A stretch of 64,000 nt of DNA from Psychrobacter frigidicola (GCF_007997305.1 NZ_VORZ01000001.1:372001-436000); one strand, 5' to 3'; positions 36,960 through 46,743 are shown, counted from the stretch's first letter. Numbers and translations: made by a program. Notes: generated by a model not told the origin, from the letters alone.

Positions 36960-39665
36960 ATGTCTACTGTGTCATCAATTTCTCGCACGTTTATCGCTTT
37001 ACCACTGACGCTAGCGGTGTCAACTTTACTTATCAGTGCGTGTAGTAGTACGCCCACGGCGAAAAATTCAGGTGCAAATACTAATGCACCTTTGGTGAGC
37101 AAACGTCCGGTTAATCAGACTGCTGCCACGCCTAGACCAACGACTAGCACTGGTTATTCTACAGCTTATTTGGATGCAGACAGCTTAGACGAGTTGGCAG
37201 ATTTGCTAGAAGCTACCGATATGACTATGGTTGAGAGTAGCCAACTTGCCATTCAACAATACGGAGATTTATGGAATAGATTACGTGCTGGCTACCAAAT
37301 GAACGGTGGTAAAGCCATGTATGATCCTCGTATTGAGGCACAAAAAAGCTGGTTCACCAGTCGGCAGGATTATCTAAATCGTCTGACTGCGCGCTCAAGT
37401 CGTTATTTGTATCATACCGTGCGTGAAGCTGAACGCCGCAATATTCCAACCGAGTTAGCACTATTACCAGTGATTGAAAGCTCTTATGATCCGACTGGTA
37501 CCAGTACCGCAGCGGCTGCTGGACTGTGGCAGTTTATTCCAAGTACAGGACGAATATTTGGTCTGAATCAGAGCAGTACCTATGATGGCCGCCGTGATGT
37601 GATTGAGTCCACGCGTGCCGCCTATGATTATCTGACCGCTTTACATAATCAGTTTGGCAGTTGGGAGCTTGCGTTAGCCGCTTATAACGCTGGACCAGGG
37701 CGGGTGCAAAAAGCGATTGATGTTAACAGAAACCAAGGATTACCGACCGATTATTGGTCGTTACGATTGCCGACTGAAACGATGAACTATGTGCCGCGTT
37801 TTTTGGCCGTGGCAAATATTGTCTCCAAACCTGAACAATATAATGTGTATTTACCAGCGATTGCCAACCGTCAGCATTTCCGGAGTGTACCCGTTAATTA
37901 TGGCGTGAGCTTAGCTGAAGTGTCACAGGTGACCGGTGTGGCCTACGATGAGCTAGAAAAGCTTAACCCTGCCCTAACTTCAGCACGTATTGATTCGTCA
38001 GGTCCACAGCGGGTGGTAATACCAAATGATGTTGGTGTGACTCTTGATGCTAAGCTCAGCTCATTGCGCGGCAATGGTACCAGTAATGTGATTGCTTCAA
38101 GTGTGCCTAGTAGCCCAAGTCAAAGCTATACACCTAGCCCTAGTTACACGCCAAGTCCAAGTCCTACCAATACGACCCCAAGCTACAATAACCAGCCTTA
38201 TACCAGCTCATCACTTCCCTCTACAGGGAAGGGGCTAGCCGATTATGCTGCCAGCGCCCGTGTACCGCAGCAAACTACCAGCTATATTCCACCAACTTCT
38301 AGGCCAACCAGCAATTCTGTTTATAGTAGTAATGCGTCCATTAGTCGTGAGCCTCCTATTACCAGTACAGAAATAAGCAGAATTAATGCTGAGCTAAAAA
38401 ATAGTAATAGCCTGCCGACCACTTCAGCTAAAATTACCCAAAACAATACGATTGTCCAAGAGCCGGCTCTAACTAGAGAAGAGCGCGACTTCATTGCTGC
38501 GCAAATCATGAGGCAAACGCCTGAAGTTAAGGAAGTCATTAGTGCTATTGATGGTAATATTAATCTATCAGCGATACAAACGCAGCTGTCCATTTTAGAG
38601 GCCAGTGGTAAAGACAAGAAGTTAAGCTTTGCTGATACCCCAACCAGCACGCCAAAACCACCGGGTAACCGCACAACTTATACGGTAAAAAGCGGTGATA
38701 ACTTAACTAACATTGCTAGTCGCGCTGGTCTTAGCTGGCGTGACATCGCTGATTGGAATCAGATAGATGCCAGCGCTAAACTCTTCGCTGGCGATAGTTT
38801 ATATTTATATAACGCCAAGAAAATAGAGCCATTAGGCACATCCAATAATGCGACGAGTCGAACTGAGAGCTATGTTGTACAAGGAGGGGATACTCTAATT
38901 GGTACCGCAAATCGCTTTGGTTTATCAGTGAGTCAACTTGCTACCTATAATAATTTAAGTAGTCGTGCTGATTTATTCATAGGACAAAAGCTATGGTTGG
39001 TACCTGGCAAAGTATCCGCGCCAACAAGCAGTAGTTCTGGAAGTAGTAATAGTTCTAGCAGTAGCAATTCTAGTAGCAGTACTTCTAATAACAGTTCTCC
39101 TAGTAACAGTAATAGTGCCAGTAACTCAACGGCTACCAGCAAGTATACGGTAGTATCAGGGGATACTTTAAGTGGCATCGCGCAGCGCTATAATATTACG
39201 ATAAGTGATTTAGAGACTGCTAATAACATGACTAGTACTTCAAACTTAATGTTAGGGCGCACCATCACTATTCCTGCAAAAGGTAGTAATGGCAGTGTTG
39301 CGAATAAAACCAGCGCTAGTAGTAGTGTTGCAAGCAGCAGCGTTAGTAGTGGTAAAAATATTAGTAATATCGAAAGCTATAAAGTTCAATCTGGTGATGG
39401 TTTGATTGTATTAGCACGACGTTTTGGCGTCTCAGTCGAGGATTTAGCAGCGACTAATAATATGGCTATCGATGGTCAATTACAGCTTGGGCAAACTATC
39501 AAGGTACCCAAAACTACGGTCAGTTATACGGTGGTATCAGGGGATAGCTTGATTGGTCTGGCACGCAAACATGGCGTCTCAACGCAGGAGCTTGCTGATA
39601 TGAATAAGATTGCCAATGATGCAATGTTACAGCTTGGTCAGCGTATGACTGTGCCCAATCGTTAG
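36960..39665 (+). CDS. mltD: LysM-rich membrane-bound lytic murein transglycosylase D
   Basis: Outer-membrane lipoprotein that cleaves glycan strands of peptidoglycan, forming 1,6-anhydro ends. It has 901 residues. The lipobox L-I-S-A-C has Cys at 28. The SLT domain is at about 160-270 with catalytic Glu E173 (V-I-E-S-S-Y) and A-A-Y-N-A-G-P-G. A degenerate LysM comes next, and clear LysM repeats start at about 573, 636, 727, 805 and 854. Between them lie a Pro/Ser/Tyr/Thr-rich linker (about 375-480) and a nearly pure Ser/Asn linker (about 690-725). E. coli MltD has 452 residues and two LysM, so this form is roughly twice as large. A terminator is shared with the convergent MltF-like gene. Confidence 0.95.
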   Translation: MSTVSSISRTFIALPLTLAVSTLLISACSSTPTAKNSGANTNAPLVSKRPVNQTAATPRPTTSTGYSTAYLDADSLDELADLLEATDMTMVESSQLAIQQYGDLWNRLRAGYQMNGGKAMYDPRIEAQKSWFTSRQDYLNRLTARSSRYLYHTVREAERRNIPTELALLPVIESSYDPTGTSTAAAAGLWQFIPSTGRIFGLNQSSTYDGRRDVIESTRAAYDYLTALHNQFGSWELALAAYNAGPGRVQKAIDVNRNQGLPTDYWSLRLPTETMNYVPRFLAVANIVSKPEQYNVYLPAIANRQHFRSVPVNYGVSLAEVSQVTGVAYDELEKLNPALTSARIDSSGPQRVVIPNDVGVTLDAKLSSLRGNGTSNVIASSVPSSPSQSYTPSPSYTPSPSPTNTTPSYNNQPYTSSSLPSTGKGLADYAASARVPQQTTSYIPPTSRPTSNSVYSSNASISREPPITSTEISRINAELKNSNSLPTTSAKITQNNTIVQEPALTREERDFIAAQIMRQTPEVKEVISAIDGNINLSAIQTQLSILEASGKDKKLSFADTPTSTPKPPGNRTTYTVKSGDNLTNIASRAGLSWRDIADWNQIDASAKLFAGDSLYLYNAKKIEPLGTSNNATSRTESYVVQGGDTLIGTANRFGLSVSQLATYNNLSSRADLFIGQKLWLVPGKVSAPTSSSSGSSNSSSSSNSSSSTSNNSSPSNSNSASNSTATSKYTVVSGDTLSGIAQRYNITISDLETANNMTSTSNLMLGRTITIPAKGSNGSVANKTSASSSVASSSVSSGKNISNIESYKVQSGDGLIVLARRFGVSVEDLAATNNMAIDGQLQLGQTIKVPKTTVSYTVVSGDSLIGLARKHGVSTQELADMNKIANDAMLQLGQRMTVPNR

Positions 39666-39721
39666 TTATTAGCAAGGTATGACATAGATTTGATTAAATC
39701 TTTAATCAATATTTATTCCGT

Positions 39722-39757
39722 AAAAAAAGCTGCTCTTTAAAGAGCAGCTTTTTTTTA
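39722..39757 (+). terminator. Bidirectional terminator between mltD and the MltF-like gene
   Basis: A nearly uninterrupted palindrome, AAAAAAAGCTGCTCTTT with its complement AAAGAGCAGCTTTTTTT. It has T-runs on both strands and lies between two convergent stop codons. Confidence 0.95.
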
Positions 39758-39770
39758 TACAGCATTTAGA

Positions 39771-40979
39771 TTATACCGTTTGCATTTTCATCGTCTCAAT
39801 ATAGCTTCTAATATTACTCACATACTGCATGCATTGCTCATAACGACTGTTTGACGCTTTATTTTCTGATAAATAGTTATAGATATTTGCCCAATTCTTA
39901 TCGTTAATACCGTCCGAATCCAGATGTTTTTGAATGCGTTTAATAGCATTTGGTCCCATATTATAAGCAGCAAGAGCAAACCAAATACGGTCTGTTTGTG
40001 GGACGTCTTGAAAGGTAGATTTCATCTCTTCTAAATACCTCGCGCCGCCACCGATACTTTGCAGGGGATCAACGCGATCAGCAACGCCCATCGCCTCAGC
40101 GGTACTATTAGTGAGCATCATGATACCGCGCACGCCCGTTGGCGACACTGCATCAGCATCAAGATGCGATTCTTGATAACCCATCGCTACCAGCAGTTCC
40201 CAGTCGTGATTATAGTCTTTCGCTTGTTTTTTAAAAGAGCTTTGATAATCAGGCAATTTTTCGGTGAGCGTTTTTTTAAAGTGCTGCTGGCTATAGGCAT
40301 CTTTAAGTAAATTCTGATTATAAAAAGCGGCTAAACTTTGGGTGCTTTCCAGTTTTATACGGTCACATAAAAAGTAGCTGGCCTTTTGCGATAATGGGTC
40401 GTCCGCTTGTTTAAATGTCCAGCTGACTTTAGGATTCAAGCCATTGTCAGTCAAGCTGGTATCATAACCACAGCTCACATTAATTGAGGACAATTCAAGC
40501 TGGTTCTTAAGTTGTGAGCTTGCTGTCGTTAGTGCCATGTCAGCAGCACCGGACTGTAGCGCGCGTAATGCTGCCTTATCGCTGGCATAGGCCTTCAATT
40601 CAATACCAACTCCAAGCTCATCAGCATAGCCACGGACTAAATCATAGCCAAAGCCGTGTTGAAAACCATCAGTGGCAAAGTATGTACTGTCGCCTGGTAC
40701 GGCTGCGATGATTAAAGTTTTCTGGAGCATAACCTTATTATAGGCCGGTACTTGCGCTTTCATCGTCGTTAGACTGTCAGCAGGTAACGATAAGAGGGCG
40801 ATGCTAGACAGCTGTACCAATTTTTTAGTTTTAGAAAAACGAGCTGATGGACTATAGGGAATACTAGGAACAAGATTGCTCTTAAGGTTAAGGGTGCGTT
40901 TGCTTGGGCGTAGTAGATAAGATAGACGGCGTTTAGCCCTTAGCGTCGATACTTTGACACGATAAGTCATGCGCTGCAT
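39771..40979 (-). CDS. MltF-like transglycosylase with a shortened solute-binding domain
   Basis: Predicted lytic transglycosylase of 402 residues. After a basic N-terminus and a hydrophobic segment (about 53-67) comes a family-3 solute-binding-like region (about 88-230, with G-F-G-Y-D-L-V-R-G-Y-A and A-A-D-M-A-L-T). The SLT domain has catalytic Glu E270 (G-Y-Q-E-S-H-L) and A-A-Y-N-M-G-P. E. coli MltF has the same order but is 518 residues, and its binding domain is about 240 long. Here the second lobe seems reduced. AGGAG seven bases before the ATG supports the start despite the unusual 50-residue basic leader, which is not a standard signal peptide. Confidence 0.85.
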   Translation of the reverse strand: MQRMTYRVKVSTLRAKRRLSYLLRPSKRTLNLKSNLVPSIPYSPSARFSKTKKLVQLSSIALLSLPADSLTTMKAQVPAYNKVMLQKTLIIAAVPGDSTYFATDGFQHGFGYDLVRGYADELGVGIELKAYASDKAALRALQSGAADMALTTASSQLKNQLELSSINVSCGYDTSLTDNGLNPKVSWTFKQADDPLSQKASYFLCDRIKLESTQSLAAFYNQNLLKDAYSQQHFKKTLTEKLPDYQSSFKKQAKDYNHDWELLVAMGYQESHLDADAVSPTGVRGIMMLTNSTAEAMGVADRVDPLQSIGGGARYLEEMKSTFQDVPQTDRIWFALAAYNMGPNAIKRIQKHLDSDGINDKNWANIYNYLSENKASNSRYEQCMQYVSNIRSYIETMKMQTV

Positions 40980-41412
40980 GCAGGTCTCCTAATGTTAGCC
41001 GTTTTGCTTACTTTTAAAAAGCAGAACGTCTATATCGGGGTGACAGATAGCCTTTAGAGTAGGTCTTCAAAGTTTAAATTAATTCTTTAAACAATAACGC
41101 ACTCATTATTATCTGTCCGCTTAATGTCATGGCCGGAGGTTGTAGTAATAGGAACGTTTCTTGATAAAATTTATTTTGTGAAAGGTTCTCTTACATTATA
41201 ATAATATGCGGTATATATATGTATTATTCAAGTTAAGTTAACTAAAGAGTGACGAAACTTAATAATAAAAATGTAAACGGCCAAAATTGAATTTCTTCTA
41301 AGTGTTATATATGCACGAAAGCATATAGAAAAATATTTTCTTTAAAAGTTAGCATTTTTTGGGAAGGTTGAATATCAAAAATAATATGTTAGCCGATTAT
41401 TTAATCCTCTTA
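40980..41412. other. 433-base intergenic region upstream of the MltF-like gene
   Basis: AT-rich. It contains a perfect seven-pair hairpin (TATATGC 41308-41314, GCATATA 41321-41327, loop ACGAAA) without a T-run, and a looser repeat around GAACGTTTC/GAAAGGTTC near 41151-41195. It lies between the 5' end of the MltF-like gene and the 3' end of the NIF3 gene, so it probably holds one promoter. Confidence 0.4.
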
Positions 41413-42246
41413 TTAGGCGGGGTTATCAATATCGATAAAGGTCACCGGAATGCCAAACTGCTGCGCCACTAGCTCACCTAATGCTTCGATGCCGCCGCGT
41501 TCAGTAGCATGATGACCGCATGCAAAGTAGTCAATACCAAGCTCACGTGCACTATGGGTGGTACGCTCTGATATTTCCCCAGATATATAGGCATCACAGT
41601 CCATCGCAGCCGCTTGCTCAATCATATCTTGCGCGCCGCCTGTACATAAGCCGACGCGCTTGATAAGTCTAGGAGCATTCGTATGAGTGTCTTCTGAATT
41701 ACAATAAGTATAGTCAGCTGGAATATGTAGCGGCGCGCGTCCTAAAGCATGGGTAATGATAGTAGTAAGGTCGTTAGGACTCTGCGGTATACAAGTAGCA
41801 ATATTACCCACCGGATGTGATTCATGAGGATATAGGGCACCAGTGATGGTTAATCCTAAGGCCTCGGCCAGTTTGGCATTATTACCGATGATCGGATGTG
41901 CATCGAGCGGGAGATGGTAGGCAATCAGAGAAATACCATGCTGTAATAACTTGCGGATACGGCGACCCTTCATACCTACTATTGGCTCAGGCTCACCTTT
42001 CCAAAAATAGCCATGATGCACCACAATAGCATCCGCATTGGCCGTAATTGCTGCATCAATTAAAGCTTCACAAGCCGTCACACCGGTAACAATACGCTGA
42101 ATAGGCTGACCGCCATCCACTTGTAATCCATTAGGGGCATAGTCTTTAAAGGCGTCAGCCGATAGATAATCATCACAAAATTGCGTTAATATCTGTGCAG
42201 TGATTGATTTATGTGTTGCTTCAATTGTTGCATTTGTTGTCGTCAT
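41413..42246 (-). CDS. NIF3/YbgI family dinuclear-metal protein
   Basis: Conserved hexameric metal-binding protein of 277 residues, often annotated GTP cyclohydrolase I type 2 homologue or radiation-resistance protein YbgI; the true substrate is unsettled. Metal ligands sit in V-V-H-H-G-Y-F-W, L-D-A-H-P and, near the end, G-H-H-A-T-E-R-G-G. Y-A-P-N-G-L-Q-V near the start is the family block. AAGGAAAAATA precedes the ATG. It is divergent from the DegS-like protease. Confidence 0.92.
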   Translation of the reverse strand: MTTTNATIEATHKSITAQILTQFCDDYLSADAFKDYAPNGLQVDGGQPIQRIVTGVTACEALIDAAITANADAIVVHHGYFWKGEPEPIVGMKGRRIRKLLQHGISLIAYHLPLDAHPIIGNNAKLAEALGLTITGALYPHESHPVGNIATCIPQSPNDLTTIITHALGRAPLHIPADYTYCNSEDTHTNAPRLIKRVGLCTGGAQDMIEQAAAMDCDAYISGEISERTTHSARELGIDYFACGHHATERGGIEALGELVAQQFGIPVTFIDIDNPA

Positions 42247-42525
42247 TATTTTTCCTTATTACTCTTGGTTTTATTATTAAAAGGCGCGTATGGTGCTCAT
42301 GTCTTTTAGCTAAAAATACTCAGATGAAATCATATGCTAAAAAGGTTATAACGGTCATGTTAGCACAATGTGGTAAACGGTCAGGCAAAGGTAATAACTG
42401 AAATGGTACACGATGCGTTACTATTCTAACGTGATGCCAGTTATAATTTGCACAAGTGCCAGCGCCCATACAGTAATGCTTGTCACCGCCACTCGTTCAT
42501 ATCTTACATGTATAGAGGTTTTTGT

Positions 42526-43845
42526 ATGTCGTCGTCCCCGAACACCACTGATAAGGCAGCTTTTGTAAAATGGTTGCCTTGGGTCTTATTGCTGATAGTG
42601 ATTGCAGCATTTGTCTGGTTGTTTACCAGTATGAGGGCGCCATCAGAAGCGAAGTGGGAAAAGCCTGTCACCACGACGGTAGAGCAACAAGCTTCCGCTC
42701 CGATTGCAGGTAGCGCAGAACCCATATCCTCTTATCATAATGCCGTTGCACGCGCGTCGCAGTCGGTGGTTAATATTTATACCACGCAAGCGATGGAAGA
42801 ACATCCCTACATAGATGACCCGGTTTTGCGACGTTTTTTTGAGTTTCATGGCGATCAGGAAAATCAAGGCGCAACCAATTTAGGCTCTGGTGTCATTGTG
42901 TCACAAGACGGTTATATCGTTACCAATGCTCACGTCATTGAAAAAGCGGATGAGATTACAGTCGCTTTTAACGATGGGCGTAAGAGCCGTGCCAGAATTG
43001 TCGGTACTGATCCTGATAGTGATCTAGCGGTCATTAAAGTGGACATGACAGGATTAACGCCGCTTGGCTTTCGGGAAGCGCCCAGCCGCGTTGGCGATAT
43101 AGCATTGGCCATTGGTAATCCATTTGGGGTAGGACAAACGGTCACCCAAGGTATTATCTCAGCGACAGGTCGTACGGGACTTGGGGTCAATAAATTTGAA
43201 GACTTCATTCAAACGGATGCGGCCATTAACCCAGGTAACTCGGGCGGCGCCTTGGTTGATGCTTATGGTGAGTTAGTCGGTATCAATACCGTGATTTTCT
43301 CACGCTCAGGTGGTTCTATGGGTATTGGCTTCGCCATTCCGACTGCGTTGGTCGAGCAAGTGATGAATGCGTTAATTAAAGATGGCCGTGTCAGTCGCGG
43401 TTGGCTGGGAATTGAGATACAGTCGCAGATGCGTGACCCCACTGTTCTTGAAACTTCGACTGGTGTGGAAGTACTGAAAGTTATTCCCCAAGGTTCAGCG
43501 GCTAAAAGTGGTCTAAAAGTTGGTGACGTTATCCTATCCATCGATGGCGTTGAGATGACTGATGACAATACACTGGTGCAGTATGTGGCTCGTAAGCCAC
43601 CCAATACTGAGCTACATGCGCAAATATTACGCAATGGCAAAAGTAAACAAGTCAAAATTATCCTAATGGAGCGTCCGCCCCAAGAGGAGGTTGAGCAACC
43701 CACCATTATTCATGACGAAAGCTTTGGCGGGTTACCAAACTATCATGACGACTCGCAAGATGCACCGCCGATGTCAGAAGAAGAGCGTCTGCGTCAGCGT
43801 GAAGAGCTGCTAAAGTTGTTTGAAAAAAATGCCGCTACTCAGTAA
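42526..43845 (+). CDS. degS: Membrane-anchored DegS/AlgW-like serine protease with one PDZ domain
   Basis: Periplasmic HtrA-type protease that may start the envelope stress cascade by cutting an anti-sigma factor. It has 439 residues: one N-terminal helix (about 15-34) as membrane anchor, then the trypsin-like domain with H136 (T-N-A-H-V), D166 (D-S-D-L-A-V-I) and S239 (N-P-G-N-S-G-G), then a single PDZ domain (about 300-395). A charged C-terminal tail of about 45 residues (E-E-E-R-L-R-Q-R-E-E) follows the PDZ domain and is longer than in E. coli DegS. The anchor and single PDZ separate it from DegP/DegQ. AGAGG eight bases before the ATG decides the start over an earlier in-frame ATG. Confidence 0.9.
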   Translation: MSSSPNTTDKAAFVKWLPWVLLLIVIAAFVWLFTSMRAPSEAKWEKPVTTTVEQQASAPIAGSAEPISSYHNAVARASQSVVNIYTTQAMEEHPYIDDPVLRRFFEFHGDQENQGATNLGSGVIVSQDGYIVTNAHVIEKADEITVAFNDGRKSRARIVGTDPDSDLAVIKVDMTGLTPLGFREAPSRVGDIALAIGNPFGVGQTVTQGIISATGRTGLGVNKFEDFIQTDAAINPGNSGGALVDAYGELVGINTVIFSRSGGSMGIGFAIPTALVEQVMNALIKDGRVSRGWLGIEIQSQMRDPTVLETSTGVEVLKVIPQGSAAKSGLKVGDVILSIDGVEMTDDNTLVQYVARKPPNTELHAQILRNGKSKQVKIILMERPPQEEVEQPTIIHDESFGGLPNYHDDSQDAPPMSEEERLRQREELLKLFEKNAATQ

Positions 43846-43891
43846 GTAGGGGTAGAAGCTCATAGCTTCGGACTGGTATCTATCAAAGCCT

Positions 43892-43933
43892 AAAAAAAGC
43901 GCGTTATCTAAAACAAGATAGCGCGCTTTTTTA
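43892..43933 (+). terminator. Bidirectional terminator between degS and yfaE
   Basis: A stem of AGCGCGTTATCT with AGATAGCGCGCT (one G-T pair) is flanked by A-runs and T-runs. It lies between two convergent stops. Confidence 0.9.
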
Positions 43934-43977
43934 TGGTTAGTCTGATAATAAAGAATAAACTTTAAAGGTTTAGGAGG

Positions 43978-44247
43978 TTATTCTGGTATCAGTTCATGGT
44001 CAATATAAATGACGCCTTGCACACGACAACAGCAGGGTAATATCTCATTCACTTCAATCATCGCCAGCGGTGCAAAGGGATAATCAATCGGATGTGAGCT
44101 TGATACTTTTCTAACACGGCAGCTACCACAGTAGCCCTCGCGACATTGGTAATTCACCTCATGCCCCGTACGCAGCAAGCCATCAAGTAGGCTTTCATCC
44201 TCATGTAAATAGAATTGCATCTTACTGGTCATTACCCAAGTCATCAT
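43978..44247 (-). CDS. yfaE: YfaE-type [2Fe-2S] ferredoxin for ribonucleotide reductase
   Basis: Small plant-type ferredoxin of 89 residues. The cluster ligands are C35, C40 and C43 in Y-Q-C-R-E-G-Y-C-G-S-C-R, with the fourth among C72-C74 in I-L-P-C-C-C-R. That sequence is nearly identical to the corresponding part of E. coli YfaE, which repairs and maintains the diferric-tyrosyl cofactor of NrdB. It lies 67 bases downstream of nrdB on the same strand, as in E. coli, which supports the role. AGGATTA precedes two adjacent ATG codons. Confidence 0.92.
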   Translation of the reverse strand: MMTWVMTSKMQFYLHEDESLLDGLLRTGHEVNYQCREGYCGSCRVRKVSSSHPIDYPFAPLAMIEVNEILPCCCRVQGVIYIDHELIPE

Positions 44248-44314
44248 TAATCCTATATTGCGCTACCGCTCAACAATTTTTATCAAAGTCGTCACTTGTA
44301 CTTATGATCGAGTC

Positions 44315-45448
44315 TTATAACTCAAAATCATCAAAATCACTGTTTGATAAGTCCGAATCAATTTGACCGACTAAGTACGAGCTAATCTCGGTCTCTTGCG
44401 GGGCAACTTGGACGTTATCAGACGATAACCACGTATTAATCCATGGAATAGGATTTGATTTGGATTTTGGAAACGCTGATGGCAAGCCAACTGCTTCCAT
44501 GCGCAAGTTAGTAATGTATTCAATATACTGGCATAGAATGTCTTTATTTAGACCAATCATCGAGCCGTCTTTAAATAAGTAGCTTGCCCACTCCTTTTCC
44601 TGTTCAGCTGCCTTGCGGAATATCTCAATGCTGTCTTCATAGCATTCATTAGCAATCTCTACCATTTCTGGATCATCTTTACCGTTACGCATCAGATTGA
44701 GCATGTGTTGCGTACCGGTTAAATGCAGTGCCTCATCACGAGCAATCAGCTTGATAATCTTGGCATTGCCTTCCATCAGCTTACGCTCGGCAAAGGCAAA
44801 TGAGCAAGCAAATGACACATAAAAGCGAATCGCTTCTAAGACGTTAACCGCCATGATGCACAGATACAGCTGCTTTTTTAGTGACCTTAAATCAACCGTG
44901 ACTTGTTCACCATTAACGGTATGCGTACCTGCACCATATAAGTTATAGAGCTGGGAATTATAATATAAGTCATCATAATATTTGGCGATATCAGAGGCAC
45001 GCTCAAGGATATGGTCATTGGTCATGATGTCATCGAACACCACGCTTGGATCGTTGACGATGTTACGAATAATATGGGTATAGCTGCGTGAGTGAATGGT
45101 CTCTGAAAATGTCCAGGTCTCAATCCATGTCTCAAGCTCGGGAATAGATACCAAAGGCAGCAATACCACGTTTGGGCTACGACCTTGGATAGAGTCGAGT
45201 AGGGTCTGATACTTCAGGTTGCTTAAGAATATATGCTGCTCATGCGAGGATAAATTACCAAAGTCGATACGGTCACGCGAGACATCGACTTCTTCTGGAC
45301 GCCAAAAGAAGGACAGCTGCTTTTCAATCAATTGCTCAAAGATAGGATGCTTTTGTTGGTCGTAGCGGGCAATATTGACTGGCTGACCAAAAAACATCGG
45401 TTCTTTCATAGCATTATTTGGGGTTTGATTAAAAATGGAGTAGGTCAT
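44315..45448 (-). CDS. nrdB: Class Ia ribonucleoside-diphosphate reductase beta subunit
   Basis: Carries the diferric-tyrosyl radical needed by NrdA. It has 377 residues, the usual length. The iron-binding helices are visible as [18 protein letters not shown], then F-A-F-A-E-R-K-L, and A-R-D-E-A-L-H with the last Glu/His pair. The C-terminus ([10 protein letters not shown]) is the tail that docks on NrdA. AAAGG precedes the ATG. yfaE follows, while nrdA lies 2 kb upstream, separated by two other genes. Confidence 0.96.
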   Translation of the reverse strand: MTYSIFNQTPNNAMKEPMFFGQPVNIARYDQQKHPIFEQLIEKQLSFFWRPEEVDVSRDRIDFGNLSSHEQHIFLSNLKYQTLLDSIQGRSPNVVLLPLVSIPELETWIETWTFSETIHSRSYTHIIRNIVNDPSVVFDDIMTNDHILERASDIAKYYDDLYYNSQLYNLYGAGTHTVNGEQVTVDLRSLKKQLYLCIMAVNVLEAIRFYVSFACSFAFAERKLMEGNAKIIKLIARDEALHLTGTQHMLNLMRNGKDDPEMVEIANECYEDSIEIFRKAAEQEKEWASYLFKDGSMIGLNKDILCQYIEYITNLRMEAVGLPSAFPKSKSNPIPWINTWLSSDNVQVAPQETEISSYLVGQIDSDLSNSDFDDFEL

Positions 45449-45554
45449 GAGGTTGCCTTTATAAGTTATACATATTATTAATCTAAAAGTTTTATATGCT
45501 TTTTTTAAAAATGTGGCTTTAAAATATTAGCAAAAATGCGTTATAGGCTCTCTA

Positions 45555-45935
45555 TTATAAGTTCTCTAAAGATATTTGTGTTGGTGCTTGTCCATCATTC
45601 ATATACGCTTTGAAGATTTCGCTGAGCTCACTATCATTTAATGCTTCTAGCTCATCGATAGCGCCCTTGCGCTGCGTTCCCAAATCAAGGTTTTCTGCTG
45701 CTTTTGGCGCTTCTTTTTTTGGTTGCTTCTTGACTGGTTTTTTTGTCTCTTTTGGCGCTGTCGTCTTTAGTGTCTCTTGTGTTGGTTCTGTACTTGCACT
45801 TAACTGCTGACGAACGGCTGCGATGTCGACGGTGACTTGTACAATGTGCGCGCCACCATCGTTGCCATTATTTAGGTCTGCAAATACATTAGGGATAAAC
45901 AAACCACCGTCTTTAATGATTGCGGTATATTGCAC
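45555..45935 (-). CDS. Small charged protein of unknown function, GTG start
   Basis: A 126-residue protein with three parts: an N-terminal strand-rich segment (Y-T-A-I-I-K-D-G-G-L-F-I-P-N-V, then H-I-V-Q-V-T-V-D), a Lys/Pro/Thr/Ala linker (K-E-T-K-K-P-V-K-K-Q-P-K-K-E) and an acidic C-terminal helix. It starts with GTG behind a strong GGAGGT. The family was not recognised. The N-terminus is loosely reminiscent of short antitoxin-type sequences, but no toxin gene is adjacent. It sits 106 bases upstream of nrdB on the same strand and could be cotranscribed. Confidence 0.7.
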   Translation of the reverse strand: MQYTAIIKDGGLFIPNVFADLNNGNDGGAHIVQVTVDIAAVRQQLSASTEPTQETLKTTAPKETKKPVKKQPKKEAPKAAENLDLGTQRKGAIDELEALNDSELSEIFKAYMNDGQAPTQISLENL

Positions 45936-46041
45936 GTCTATGACCTCCGTCGGTTTTATTCTGTCTGTGTTTCGATTATAGCGATAAAGCCACAGTGTTT
46001 TCGTTTGATAGGGTGCGACTCACGCAAACTGTGTTGGTTAA

Positions 46042-46743
46042 TTAAAACTTACGTTCATCTTTAAATTTAGAAATTATTTCGTTCATCTCTGGCTGGAACA
46101 GTTCGATATAGTCATAAGATATACCATGGCTGCCACTAGGATGAGGGAACCCAATCACCTGACAATTATCAAATGATTGAAATTGGACTTTGAACCTTGT
46201 GTGAGAAGACTCTTTTTGAACGATATGGTGTGGCTCTGTTATCTCACCCATTATGTCTTCAAATCTAGTCAATACAGCAGGGTTTTGGAGGTAGTCCATT
46301 AGTTTACTACCCATAAAGATAATAACTTTCGGTCTTAAAGCTTCAACGTGACGTATAAAGTTATCTACGTGCTCTTCTAATAGAAATTTATTAGAGTCAC
46401 TATCGTTAATAGAGTTGCCCTGTGTGTCTGCCCAATTGGTTTGAATTATAGATTTCTCAAAATCGCCCCCTAGATCTTGGCTATCTAGTGGAAAACCCCA
46501 GAGTTCAAACCATCTTTTAATACTATTATCATAACGCCAAGTATTAGCAACCGCGCCCCAATGTCTAGCTTTATTTGCAAAAGTATGCTCAACTTCTTCA
46601 CTGGGTTCAACCCAACTGCCTAATTCTTTCTCTTGCTCATCTTTCTTACTAAAACCCCATTCATAACCACAAATCATCAAGCCATTTTGGTCGTTGAACC
46701 CGTCGAAAATTGAATTACCCAAGTTTAAATTTTTATAGTTCAT
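46042..46743 (-). CDS. Uracil-DNA-glycosylase-superfamily-like protein, function unknown
   Basis: A 233-residue cytoplasmic protein. Three features in the right order suggest the UDG fold: an early G-Y-E-W-G (about 26-30) after a hydrophobic strand, a helix-strand block L-R-P-K-V-I-I-F-M-G-S-K-L (about 136-148), and a late strand plus G-F-P-H-P-S-G-S (about 203-210), like the H-P-S motif of uracil glycosylases. The usual G-Q-D-P or G-E-A-P-G is not present, so activity on uracil is doubtful. The coding sequence looks more AT-rich than nrdA or nrdB, and it interrupts the nrdA-nrdB neighbourhood, suggesting acquisition. AAGGAAA lies about ten bases before the ATG. Confidence 0.75.
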   Translation of the reverse strand: MNYKNLNLGNSIFDGFNDQNGLMICGYEWGFSKKDEQEKELGSWVEPSEEVEHTFANKARHWGAVANTWRYDNSIKRWFELWGFPLDSQDLGGDFEKSIIQTNWADTQGNSINDSDSNKFLLEEHVDNFIRHVEALRPKVIIFMGSKLMDYLQNPAVLTRFEDIMGEITEPHHIVQKESSHTRFKVQFQSFDNCQVIGFPHPSGSHGISYDYIELFQPEMNEIISKFKDERKF

